Below are positions 1 to 8,064 of a DNA stretch of 64,000 nucleotides, piece by piece. Numbering within the stretch: the first letter of the stretch is position 1; each line of letters begins with the position of its first letter. This DNA comes from JANXSF01 sp043755435 (GTDB lineage: Bacteria; Acidobacteriota; Terriglobia; Bryobacterales; Bryobacteraceae). Under the pieces are notes generated by a model, which saw nothing but the letters and a program-made list of their open reading frames with translations, was not told where the DNA came from and ran no database searches. The stretch covers positions 1 through 64,000 of the forward strand of contig JAYUSZ010000181.1 of the NCBI GenBank assembly GCA_043755435.1, in the 5' to 3' direction. The translations under genes and the position numbers were made by a program.

Positions 1-440
1 AGGCGACGTTCGGAATAAACCACGCCCCGTTCCGATTCCACTATTTTTGGATCGAAAGCCAGATCGCGAATACGGTCGGCTTCCATTTCAAACATCAAAG
101 GAAGGGCCGTGCGTGGGAACCAATCCTGATAAACGGTGAGGTCGTGCGAGGTGTAGGCGTTGTTGTTGCCGCCTGCATTTTCCATGTGGAAATCGAACTG
201 CTTGGGTCCAAACTTTTTCGCACCATTGAACATCATGTGTTCAAAGAAATGGGAAAGTCCGGTGATGCCTGGGCGTTCGTTGCGGGAACCTACTTTGAAA
301 AACAGGTACATGGCAACGTTTGGAATATCGTGATCTTCATGAATGATGACGCTCATCCCATTGGCAAGGGTGTGCTTGCGGACAGCCAGCGTTTGCGGGA
401 AGGCAAGAAGGGGTAGGATCAGCAGAAACAGCAATCGCAT
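1..440 (-). CDS. M16 family zinc metallopeptidase, N-terminal part (cut by window edge)
   Basis: This is the 5' 146 codons of a secreted insulinase/pitrilysin-type protease, open to the window edge. The product starts MRLLFLLILPLLAFPQ, a signal peptide. The inverted zinc motif HFFEH lies at residues 64-68, and Glu144 in the context VYSERR sits 76 residues further on, where M16 enzymes carry the third zinc ligand. The Asn-rich GGNNNAYTSHD stretch after the motif is also typical of the family. These enzymes cleave peptides in the periplasm, often as adjacent paired subunits. The gene is divergent from the GMC oxidoreductase and the two starts are close. Family call is sure; substrate is unknown. 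Confidence 0.93.
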   Translation of the reverse strand, partial: MRLLFLLILPLLAFPQTLAVRKHTLANGMSVIIHEDHDIPNVAMYLFFKVGSRNERPGITGLSHFFEHMMFNGAKKFGPKQFDFHMENAGGNNNAYTSHDLTVYQDWFPRTALPLMFEMEADRIRDLAFDPKIVESERGVVYSERR

Positions 441-468
441 ACTTCTTCAGTTTAGATGAATCAAATGG

Positions 469-497
469 TTGTTCTTCAATTAAACGTTTACTATGAT
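469..497 (+). promoter_or_regulatory. Candidate sigma70 promoter of the GMC oxidoreductase operon
   Basis: TTGTTC at 469-474, a 17-base spacer and TATGAT at 492-497. Predicted transcription starts near 504, downstream of the ATG at 456 but upstream of an in-frame TTG at 519 that has GAGGG at 506-510. This supports the TTG start. Sequence match only. Confidence 0.45.
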
Positions 498-518
498 TGT
501 GGGCAGAGGGCTAACTAT

Positions 519-2126
519 TTGCCAACAACTTACGATGTCTGCGTAGTCGGGTCAGGCCCTGGCGGCGGCATTGCAGCATATGCTCTAGCCACCGCAGGCT
601 TGAAAGTGGCGCTGGTTGAAATGGGCCCACGGCTTCGTGCCGGCATTGACTACAACCCGCACCTTTCCCCTTACGATCATCTGGACGAGCGTTTAGCCAA
701 AGGCCTTCGCAGTCCCATTTCTGGTTTGAGCGATTACAACGAAGTGAACCACTTCACCGGCGTTGGTGATCGTCCGCGGCATGGGCAACTCCGTGCGTTG
801 GGTGGCCGGTCACTCTGCTGGGCTGGCCATAGCCTGCGCTTTGGCCCGCTTGATTTCAGCAAATGGCCAATCCCCTATAGTGACGTTGCACCCTACTATA
901 GCCGCGCAGAACGGCTGATGGGAGTTTACGGAGCGAAAGACGGACTTTCCAACATGCCCGATGGGGACTTCCAAAAACCCGTAGCATTCCGATGTGCGGA
1001 GCAAATGTTCTGGCGAGGCGTGCAGCGGTTGAAAGCGAAAGGCCAGCAAATGGAATTTGTTGGAATCCGCAAGGCCATGCCCACTGAACAGCGGGCCGAT
1101 GGCCGGGCCAAGTGCCACTACTGCGGCCACTGCATGCGCGGATGCGAGATTGATTCAAAGTACACTTCTGCCAACACCCCAATTCCAAAGGCTCTGCGCA
1201 CAGGTAACTTGACGTTACATACCGGCGCTGCCATGACGAAGATTTTGATGAGCAAAGACGGCAGCCGGGCAGAGGGGATTGTCTATCGGGATGCAACCGG
1301 AGAGCAGACCTTGAAGGCCAAGTCGCTGGTGCTGGCCTGCAGTGCTGTGGAAACAGCACGGCACTTACTCATTAACAACCTTTGTAACTCAAGCGGCTGG
1401 GTGGGTCGTGGACTTACTAGCCATTTCGGAGTTACGGTGAATGCTTTGTTCCCGGAATTGAAAGGCAGGGACTATTCAAATGACGAGGGTACCCAATCCT
1501 TTCATGGCCTGTTGACAGCTATGTATTGGGACAAGCCGAATCCAAACTTTGAGGGTACCTATCAAGTGCAAAGCGGCGGCGGGCTTCGTCCGCATGAGTT
1601 AGTGATCCGCGATATTCCTGGTTTTGGTTCCGAATGGAAACGGAAGATTCGCGAGTACAATTCCATTCATGGAAGTATGAACATGCAGGGGTCGCTGTTG
1701 ATTTCATCGAAGAAGTATGTGGACTTGGATCCCACGGCAAAAGATAAGAACGGCCTGGCTCTTCCGCGCGTCCACTTACACTACGAGGATAGCGACATTG
1801 CCATGGCGAAAGACATGGTGGATACTTGCGAGCAGATCATCCGCACAGCAGGCGGCGAGGTTTATTCCAAGCCGAAGGAAATCAACTCGTCCACTTTGGT
1901 CATTGATTCCAATCATTGGGTAGGCACTGCGCGCATGGGTCGCGATAAGAAAACTTCGGTTGTGAATACCGACGGCCAGACGCATGATGTGAAGAACATC
2001 TTTATTAACGATGCGTCTGTATTTGCTCACTACCCTGAGAAGAATCCGACACTAACCAACATTGCCCTTAGTTGGCGTACTAGTGAAAAGCTGGTGCAGA
2101 AATTCAAGCGCCGGGAGATTGCCTAA
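519..2126 (+). CDS. GMC family FAD-dependent oxidoreductase
   Basis: A flavoprotein of the glucose-methanol-choline family that oxidises alcohol groups of sugars or polyols. The Rossmann motif VGSGPGGG lies near the N-terminus, and a Cys-rich stretch CHYCGHCMRGC is in the middle. The C-terminal catalytic region holds NHWVGTARMG (active-site His) and HYPEKNPTLT (second His/Asn pair). An ATG at 456 is also in frame and would add 21 residues. I prefer TTG 519 because it has a Shine-Dalgarno match, puts the FAD motif at the usual distance from the start, and agrees with the promoter. The gene is 3 bases from a gluconate-dehydrogenase-subunit-3-like gene; such pairs form membrane-linked periplasmic dehydrogenases. 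It has no signal peptide of its own, so export with that partner is possible. Substrate cannot be told. Confidence 0.9.
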   Translation: MPTTYDVCVVGSGPGGGIAAYALATAGLKVALVEMGPRLRAGIDYNPHLSPYDHLDERLAKGLRSPISGLSDYNEVNHFTGVGDRPRHGQLRALGGRSLCWAGHSLRFGPLDFSKWPIPYSDVAPYYSRAERLMGVYGAKDGLSNMPDGDFQKPVAFRCAEQMFWRGVQRLKAKGQQMEFVGIRKAMPTEQRADGRAKCHYCGHCMRGCEIDSKYTSANTPIPKALRTGNLTLHTGAAMTKILMSKDGSRAEGIVYRDATGEQTLKAKSLVLACSAVETARHLLINNLCNSSGWVGRGLTSHFGVTVNALFPELKGRDYSNDEGTQSFHGLLTAMYWDKPNPNFEGTYQVQSGGGLRPHELVIRDIPGFGSEWKRKIREYNSIHGSMNMQGSLLISSKKYVDLDPTAKDKNGLALPRVHLHYEDSDIAMAKDMVDTCEQIIRTAGGEVYSKPKEINSSTLVIDSNHWVGTARMGRDKKTSVVNTDGQTHDVKNIFINDASVFAHYPEKNPTLTNIALSWRTSEKLVQKFKRREIA

Positions 2127-2129
2127 CCT

Positions 2130-2654
2130 ATGCCGAACATCGAACGAAGGGAACTGATTCAAATTGCGCTGGCCGGAGCTTTTGCAGGAACGGTGAGCGC
2201 CGCCGACAAGCCGCCACTCTTTTTCACCCTGCCTGAATACAACTTGCTGGAGGAACTCTGTGAAGTGATTCTTCCAGCTGATAGCGAAGGGCCAGGGGCG
2301 AAAGCCGCAGGAGTGCGATTCTACATCGACCGTATTGTCAAGTATTCCGATAGTGGCCCACAGCAACAGTGGCGCGCTGGATTAGCGGTACTTGATAGTG
2401 AGAGCAAAGCTCAATTTGGGAAGGGTTTTGCCGAATTGGACAAGGGACATCGCCTTCGATTGGTGACGGCAATGGCAAAGAACGAGGATGCACCGCAATC
2501 CCCACAGGAACGTTTCTTTGCCACCGTGAAACGGATGACCTTCGATGGCTTTGCTTTTTCCGACTTGGCGAAGCGTGACTTTTTCCATTACAAGGGTGAA
2601 CACGGCGTGCCGGAATTCGCGGGCTGCACCCACCCTGAACACAAACAGGTCTAG
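2130..2654 (+). CDS. Gluconate 2-dehydrogenase subunit 3 family protein
   Basis: A 174-residue protein beginning with a twin-Arg-like signal (ERRELIQIALAGAFAG). The family motif region TLPEYNLLEELCEVILPAD follows, with an acidic C-terminal half. Members are the small subunit of FAD-dependent gluconate or sugar dehydrogenases; by carrying a Tat signal they can bring a signal-less flavoprotein partner across the inner membrane. It begins 3 bases after the GMC gene and is surely co-transcribed with it. The call rests on sequence type and the conserved pairing. The partner cytochrome subunit seen in some species is absent here. Confidence 0.85.
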   Translation: MPNIERRELIQIALAGAFAGTVSAADKPPLFFTLPEYNLLEELCEVILPADSEGPGAKAAGVRFYIDRIVKYSDSGPQQQWRAGLAVLDSESKAQFGKGFAELDKGHRLRLVTAMAKNEDAPQSPQERFFATVKRMTFDGFAFSDLAKRDFFHYKGEHGVPEFAGCTHPEHKQV

Positions 2655-2693
2655 ACGGCTGCTAGCCTTTTCCGGTGGTATGCTATTAATCGT

Positions 2694-3968
2694 ATGAGTG
2701 AACAAACCCGCCGGAACTTTGTAAAAACCGCCTCCGTCTTCGGAGTGCCTGCCCTATTAAAAGGCGCTTCCGTTACCAACGCTATCAAAGTTGGCATTGT
2801 AGGCTGTGGAGGCCGGGGGACCGGTGCCACTGCGCAAGCCATCAAAGCTGACGATGGCGCAGAACTTGTTTCCATGGCGGACATTTATACCGAACGCATC
2901 GACGAAAGTCTTGCCTCTTTGGAAAAGTTCCTGAAGCCTGAAGTGCGCACTCGCCTGAAGGTGGAAAATGCCAAGAAGTTTGTGGGTCTGGATGGATATC
3001 AAAAACTGATTGATAGTGGAGTGGACGTGGTGTTACTCGCCACTCCTCCTGGATTTCGGCCAGTGCAACTGCGCGCTGCCGTTGAGGCCAAGAAACATTT
3101 GTTCGTGGAAAAGCCCGTCGCAACGGATGCGGTGGGCGTGCGTCATGTCCTCGAAACCGTGAAAATGGCCAGGGAAAAGAATCTGAATTTAGTGGCTGGC
3201 TTTTGCTGGCGCTATGCGAATCAGATTGTGGAGACGTTCGACAAAATCAACGCCGGTGCCATTGGCAACATTGTCAGTTACTACGGCACTTACTATACAT
3301 CGCCAGTGAAACCCATGCCTCCAGCATCGGAACGTCCGGCGGGCATGAGCGATATGGAATGGCAGATCCGGAACTGGTACAACTTTGTGTGGCTGTGCGG
3401 CGACAGCCTGGTGGAACAAGCCATTCATACTGTGGACAAAGTTGCTTGGGCTTTTAACGACCAGCCTCCAGTTAGCTGCGTAGCCGTTGGCGGACGCCAG
3501 ATTCCTGCTGAGGGCGGCAATATTTTTGACCACTTCCAGGTGAACTATCTTTATCCGAATAACGTGCGGGCAACGGTGGCAAATCGTCAAATGGTGGGCT
3601 GCTACAACGAAAACGCGGACTATATTACGGGGACCAAGGGTGTGGTAACCATTGGCCGCGGCCCAAACCCACGCATCGAAGGCGAAACCACGTGGAGCTT
3701 TGAAGGCCAGAAGTACGACATGTATCAGCGTGAACATGATGTGCTGTTTGCCTCTATTCGCAAGGGTCAGGTAATTAACAATGGCGAACGCCTTGCCACC
3801 ACAACAATGCTTGGCATCATGGGCCGCATGGCTGCCTACACCGGACAGACCATCACCTGGGAACAAGCTCTGAATTCAAAGGAAAGTCTGGTTCCTGAAA
3901 AGTGGGATTGGAACATGAAGCTGGATGTTCCACCAACCGCACTACCAGGCGTGACGAAGTTCGTTTAG
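2694..3968 (+). CDS. Secreted Gfo/Idh/MocA family oxidoreductase
   Basis: A 424-residue NAD(P)-dependent sugar or inositol dehydrogenase-like protein. It starts with a Tat-type leader (TRRNFVKTASVFG) and then the nucleotide-binding motif VGIVGCGGRGTG. The family signature VEKPVATD is near residue 140, and the C-terminal alpha/beta substrate domain follows. Paralogs with Tat signals are common in Acidobacteriota and Planctomycetota and usually act on sugars in the periplasm; the exact reaction is unknown. The gene follows the GMC pair by 39 bases and precedes the cytochrome-SUMF1 gene by 4, so a single operon is likely. A second, longer paralog lies at 18733-20283. Confidence 0.9.
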   Translation: MSEQTRRNFVKTASVFGVPALLKGASVTNAIKVGIVGCGGRGTGATAQAIKADDGAELVSMADIYTERIDESLASLEKFLKPEVRTRLKVENAKKFVGLDGYQKLIDSGVDVVLLATPPGFRPVQLRAAVEAKKHLFVEKPVATDAVGVRHVLETVKMAREKNLNLVAGFCWRYANQIVETFDKINAGAIGNIVSYYGTYYTSPVKPMPPASERPAGMSDMEWQIRNWYNFVWLCGDSLVEQAIHTVDKVAWAFNDQPPVSCVAVGGRQIPAEGGNIFDHFQVNYLYPNNVRATVANRQMVGCYNENADYITGTKGVVTIGRGPNPRIEGETTWSFEGQKYDMYQREHDVLFASIRKGQVINNGERLATTTMLGIMGRMAAYTGQTITWEQALNSKESLVPEKWDWNMKLDVPPTALPGVTKFV

Positions 3969-3972
3969 TGGG

Positions 3973-5304
3973 ATGCTGCAAAATAATAAAGTTTCGATTT
4001 TTCTCGCAGCATTAAGCGTTTTGCAATCCACTGCGGCAGACTTCACATCAGCTCGCCCGATTCTGGAAAAGAACTGCATGCCGTGCCATTCTGCGGAAAA
4101 GGCATCAGGTGGGTTGCGGCTGGATCGGCGTACTAACGCTCTTAAAGTGTTATCGCCAGGGAGCCCGGAAAACAGCGTTCTTCTACTCACTGTCGATCGC
4201 CCCGCAAGTAAGCCCGGGGCCATGCCTCCTGGTGGCCCGCAGTTATCCGCCGATGATCGCGCGGCTCTGCGCAGTTGGATTGCTGGCGGTGCTCCTTGGC
4301 CGGAATCTATTGTTGTTGGAGTGAAGTTGAAAAAACTTCCCGATGATATTGTGCTGGTTGAAAAGCTGCACAAAACCATCACGTCCGCATCGAAAGAAAA
4401 GAAAGCGCAAGACATGAAGCCGATGAAGACGGTGATTCCCGGTACGGACGTATCCTTTGAAATGGTGCCGATTCCGGGTGGTGAATTCCAGATGGGTTCG
4501 CTTGAATCGGAAGCTGGTCGAGGCAAGGACGAAGGTCCGCGGCATAAGGTGAAGCTCGATCCGTTTTGGATGGGGAAGTTTGAAGTTACCTGGGATGAAT
4601 ACCGCTTGTTCATGTTTCCCGATCAGGCCAAGGAAACCAAAGGCGCTGATCCGAACGTGGATGCCGTTAGCCGTCCGACTAAGCCATATGTTGAGATGAG
4701 TTTTGGGATGGGCTTGAATGGCTATCCGGCAATTAGCATGACCCAACATGCTGCTAACAAATATGCGGAGTGGTTGTCTGCAAAGACGGGACACTTTTAC
4801 CGGCTGCCCACCGAAGCGGAGTGGGAATATGCATGCCGTGCAGGCTCCACAACAGCGTATTCCTTCGGAGAGAATACTTCAAAAGCTGGGGATTTCGCAT
4901 GGTCGTCAGCCAACGCCAACGGCAAGTATGAAAAAGTGGGAACGAAAAAGCCGAATGCCTGGGGCTTGTTCGACATGCATGGCAACGTAATGGAATGGAC
5001 GCTGGACGCCTACGCTCCTTACAAAACAGGCGATGTGCTAAACCCTTGGACGAAATCGAAGGAATCGTACCCGCATGCCGTACGTGGAGGATCTTGGAAC
5101 GATCCGCCTTCAAAGCTTCGCTGCAGCACTCGCGTGGGCAGTGATTCTTCCTGGAAGATGCAGGATCCGCAACTTCCTAAAAGCATCTGGTATCTGACCG
5201 ATGCTCAGTTTTTAGGATTCCGATTGGTGAGACCTCTCAATGTGCCATCCGCCCCGGAAATGTTCCAATATTGGAACAACGGTGTTGAAGTGGATAGCAA
5301 CTAG
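3973..5304 (+). CDS. Planctomycete-type cytochrome c / SUMF1 domain fusion protein
   Basis: A 443-residue exported protein. After the signal peptide, residues about 20-110 form a PSCyt1-like heme c domain (ILEKNCMPCHS). Residues about 155-430 form a formylglycine-generating-enzyme (SUMF1/C-type lectin-like) domain, with PIPGGEFQMGS, RLPTEAEWEYACR, DMHGNVMEWT and the terminal LGFRLVR. True sulfatase-activating enzymes need a Cys pair after the RGGS motif. Here that stretch reads RGGSWNDPPSKLRCSTR, with only one Cys in the non-catalytic position, so sulfatase activation is unlikely. SUMF1-fold domains without the Cys often bind ligands or carry out other chemistry. The gene overlaps or abuts the ApbE gene downstream. 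Confidence 0.85.
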   Translation: MLQNNKVSIFLAALSVLQSTAADFTSARPILEKNCMPCHSAEKASGGLRLDRRTNALKVLSPGSPENSVLLLTVDRPASKPGAMPPGGPQLSADDRAALRSWIAGGAPWPESIVVGVKLKKLPDDIVLVEKLHKTITSASKEKKAQDMKPMKTVIPGTDVSFEMVPIPGGEFQMGSLESEAGRGKDEGPRHKVKLDPFWMGKFEVTWDEYRLFMFPDQAKETKGADPNVDAVSRPTKPYVEMSFGMGLNGYPAISMTQHAANKYAEWLSAKTGHFYRLPTEAEWEYACRAGSTTAYSFGENTSKAGDFAWSSANANGKYEKVGTKKPNAWGLFDMHGNVMEWTLDAYAPYKTGDVLNPWTKSKESYPHAVRGGSWNDPPSKLRCSTRVGSDSSWKMQDPQLPKSIWYLTDAQFLGFRLVRPLNVPSAPEMFQYWNNGVEVDSN

Positions 5305-6214
5305 CGCGCTGGCAGCAACCTGCGTTGCGCAAGAATGGCATCGCGTGGAGGCTACGGAGCCCCACATGGGTACGCTATTTCGCATCGTTGTTCATGCGCA
5401 AGATGAAACCGCCGCACGGGTGGCCATGGGGCGAGCTTTCGAGCGTGCAGCCGAACTGGACCAGAAGCTTTCCGACTATAAACCTGACAGCGAATTGAAC
5501 CGGTTCTGCCGGTCTGTAGTTGGCACTTCTGTGGCCGTGTCCGGTGATTTGTTCCAAGTGGTGGAGACCTCCTTGCAGATTAGCCGCCAAACTGACGGCG
5601 CATTCGATATTACCTTGGGTCCACTAACGCATCTTTGGAGAGCGGCGAAGAGGTCGGGGAATTTGCCGTCGCCAAGGGAGATTCTGGAGGCCCGCAAGCG
5701 CACTGGCTATAAGAACATTAAAGTGGATAGCCGAATGAAAACCCTTTCGCTTCTAAAAGCGCGAATGCAGTTAGATCTGGGCGGGATCGCCAAAGGATAC
5801 GCAGTTGACCAGATGCTTACCGTTTTGGTTGCAGCCGGATTCCCACGGGCGCTGGTTGCCGCTTCAGGGGATATTGGGGTTGGTGATCCCCCTCCGGGGC
5901 GTGCGGGTTGGACAGTTCAGTTGGAGAAACAGTCGGTGGAATTGCGAAATCAGGCCGTATCCACGGCGGGCCCAGCAGAGCAGCACCTGGATTCAGGGGG
6001 AATTCGATATTCCCATATCATCAACCCCAAGGCTGGACTAGGGTTGACCAACGGGCTGACCGTAAGTGTGATTGCACCAACTGGAATTCTAGCCGACGGG
6101 TGGGATACGGCATTGTCAGTAATGGGGAAAAGTGGCAAAAACAGATTTAGAAGATATGTTTTAAGCGGCCATGCGCTTTTTTTTAAACCAACTTCGCATC
6201 AACCTGAAAAATAA
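5282..6214 (+). CDS. apbE: FAD:protein FMN transferase (ApbE family)
   Basis: Transfers FMN from FAD to a Thr of target flavoproteins outside the cytoplasm. Family motifs are HMGTLFRIVV, the FDITLGPL stretch, QLDLGGIAKGYAVD and VAASGDIGVGD. The last 60 residues carry the SHIINPKAG motif with its metal and active-site residues. An ATG at 5240 would put 14 odd residues before the signal peptide and overlap the upstream gene by 65 bases. GTG 5282 (or TTG 5285) gives a clean signal peptide ending CVAQ and a 23-base overlap, so I chose it. The likely client is an exported flavoprotein; the GMC enzyme uses FAD, so it is not an obvious client, and no Rnf/Nqr gene is present in the window. Confidence 0.9.
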   Translation: MLKWIATSALAATCVAQEWHRVEATEPHMGTLFRIVVHAQDETAARVAMGRAFERAAELDQKLSDYKPDSELNRFCRSVVGTSVAVSGDLFQVVETSLQISRQTDGAFDITLGPLTHLWRAAKRSGNLPSPREILEARKRTGYKNIKVDSRMKTLSLLKARMQLDLGGIAKGYAVDQMLTVLVAAGFPRALVAASGDIGVGDPPPGRAGWTVQLEKQSVELRNQAVSTAGPAEQHLDSGGIRYSHIINPKAGLGLTNGLTVSVIAPTGILADGWDTALSVMGKSGKNRFRRYVLSGHALFFKPTSHQPEK

Positions 6215-6308
6215 CTAAGCTAAGCTTTTTCTATGCCTTGAAGCCAGAGATCGGGATAGCGGGTGGTACGTTTTCCCTTTTCCTTGCAACACCAACGATA
6301 AAAATAAG

Positions 6309-6338
6309 TTGTAATAGTACTACTACATTTAATATACT
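6309..6338 (+). promoter_or_regulatory. Candidate sigma70 promoter of the Ig-repeat protein gene
   Basis: TTGTAA at 6309-6314, an 18-base spacer and TATACT at 6333-6338, about 60 bases before a TTG start that has a good ribosome site. An 8-base palindrome TAGTACTA at 6315-6322 sits in the spacer. Sequence match only. Confidence 0.4.
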
Positions 6339-6401
6339 GCTGGACAGCGATTAGTTTTACGAGGTCATTGCATTAGCAAAAAGGTCTCTGGAGGAAAATT
6401 C

Positions 6402-7961
6402 TTGCTGCTCAACCGTTTAACGCTCATGGCCACTTTGGCCTTTGGCATCACTTCTTCTCTTTTCGGCGCCGGCGCCCCAGTTTGGACCGGCCCCATCACT
6501 CAAACTTGTACGGTCAACACCGTCTGCCCCACAGTTAACTTTACGCTGGTTTCCGGCTCTGGCACTGGAGCAGTTACTTTTGCTTTGGCCAGCGGCGCCA
6601 TTCCAACTGGTATGACTTTGAACGCGACCAGCGTCAGCGGAACGCCTACTGCAGTGGGCACTTTCACCTTCCGCATCAGCGCCACTGACACGCTTCATCA
6701 TCCAGGAACCCAAAACCATTTCGTAATCACCGTAACGGCTGCTCCAGTGATCATTGTTGATCCAGGTGCACAGACGTTTGTAACCACCTCACCGCTTCCA
6801 AATGCTTCGTCTTGCGCCCACTACACCACAACTCTGGTATCCACAGGCGGACAAGCACCTTACACCTACACAATCACCAGTGGCGCACTTCCTCGTCCAT
6901 TAACAATGAGTTCGGCTGGTGTAATTTCAGGTTCTGCTTTTCACGATGGTTCTTATAGCTTCACGGTTCAGTCTACCGATTCGTTTAGCCCGGCTCACAC
7001 CGCATCAAGAACCTTCGTGTTGAACGTTCTTCCTTGCGCTGGTACGGTGCAACCTTTGGTTCTCAGCACTTCATCCGTGATTCCTGGAACCACAACATGT
7101 TCAGCTACTAGCCTTCAGCTTACTGCCACAGGCGGAATTGCTCCCTATACCTTTGCTGTTGCAGGCGGTTCATCTCTGCCTGCTGGTGTCACACTGACTT
7201 CGGGTGGTCTGCTTTCTGGAACCCCAATGACTGCAGCAAGCTATACGTTCAGTCTAACTGTAACGGATTCCAACTCTCCAACCACTACTACGACGAAGGC
7301 ATTCACTTACGCAGTATCGGTTTGCCCTCCTCCTCCAGCAGCTTTGGTGATCACCACAACTTCGCCTCTGCCACCTTCTACCATATGCCTGCATACTCCG
7401 ATCCAACTGGCGGCAACAGGTGGCGTCCCCGGATACACGTGGTCAATCACTACGGGTGCCCTGCCTCGGCCGACAACGCTATCCTCAAGCGGACTGATCA
7501 GCGGCTTGCCTTTCCACGTTGGCGTTTACACCTTCACGGTGCAGGTACGCGATTCGGTAGGCACATTGGCTACGCAAGCCTTTAGCTGGACAATCAACGC
7601 CTGCAGCGGCGGCTCTTCTAGCGCTCCTGAACCGGTAGAAGGTTCGTTGACGGTTTCAGAAGACGGCTTGCCCAACTTCACACTGGCTCAAGCAGCAACC
7701 ACTGATATTGATGGCACGCTGGAAATCTATCCTGCAAACGCTGAAGGCGAATTTACTTACTTCGCTAACGCAATGCGTCGGGTTTCTTTCAACATCAAGG
7801 CTGGCAGCACCACAGCAGTATTCTCGAAAGCGAATAGCCGCCTGTCAATGCTGTCCGATGGTGGCGCAGCTACTCTTGTGGCAACCTTGTTTGTGGATGG
7901 AGTTGAAATGACTCCTGAAGCTGCAACGGTCACGGTTCGTGATAACGGCTCGGTGGAATAA
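6402..7961 (+). CDS. Secreted putative-Ig (He_PIG-like) repeat protein
   Basis: A 519-residue extracellular protein with a signal peptide (ends SSLFGAG) and four consecutive beta-sandwich repeats of about 90 residues, roughly at 30-115, 120-210, 215-305 and 315-400. Each repeat carries the ALPxGxTLSxxGxISGxP...YxFTVxxxDS pattern of the putative Ig family. The C-terminal 110 residues differ and are unrecognised. The start is TTG; GGAGG at 6390-6394 with a 7-base spacer decides it, and there is no closer ATG. Such proteins are surface or matrix adhesins. A perfect hairpin terminator follows, so the gene is probably monocistronic. Confidence 0.85.
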   Translation: MLLNRLTLMATLAFGITSSLFGAGAPVWTGPITQTCTVNTVCPTVNFTLVSGSGTGAVTFALASGAIPTGMTLNATSVSGTPTAVGTFTFRISATDTLHHPGTQNHFVITVTAAPVIIVDPGAQTFVTTSPLPNASSCAHYTTTLVSTGGQAPYTYTITSGALPRPLTMSSAGVISGSAFHDGSYSFTVQSTDSFSPAHTASRTFVLNVLPCAGTVQPLVLSTSSVIPGTTTCSATSLQLTATGGIAPYTFAVAGGSSLPAGVTLTSGGLLSGTPMTAASYTFSLTVTDSNSPTTTTTKAFTYAVSVCPPPPAALVITTTSPLPPSTICLHTPIQLAATGGVPGYTWSITTGALPRPTTLSSSGLISGLPFHVGVYTFTVQVRDSVGTLATQAFSWTINACSGGSSSAPEPVEGSLTVSEDGLPNFTLAQAATTDIDGTLEIYPANAEGEFTYFANAMRRVSFNIKAGSTTAVFSKANSRLSMLSDGGAATLVATLFVDGVEMTPEAATVTVRDNGSVE

Positions 7962-7988
7962 CAAGCGTCTAAACTAGTAATTGGTCCG

Positions 7989-8027
7989 AAAAACCCGCCA
8001 ATCAGTATTACTGATTGGCGGGTTTTT
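7989..8027 (+). terminator. Rho-independent terminator
   Basis: Perfect 17-bp stem: AAAAACCCGCCAATCAG at 7989-8005 pairs with CTGATTGGCGGGTTTTT at 8011-8027, with a 5-base loop and a run of T. It ends the Ig-repeat gene and separates it from the sialidase-like gene. Confidence 0.93.
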
Positions 8028-8064
8028 CATTGGGTTTCTAACTTGGCTAGACTGGATTTCTAAC

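Noticed and set aside
144..416. A 90-codon plus-strand ORF
   Set aside because: It is the complement of the M16 protease gene, which carries HFFEH and a signal peptide on the minus strand.
3189..3866. Long antisense frame of 225 codons
   Set aside because: Shadow of the Gfo/Idh/MocA gene; no family pattern and no ribosome site.
7981..8064. Upstream start of the sialidase-like gene at 7981
   Set aside because: The stretch is the perfect terminator hairpin of the gene before; ATG 8065 opens a signal peptide.
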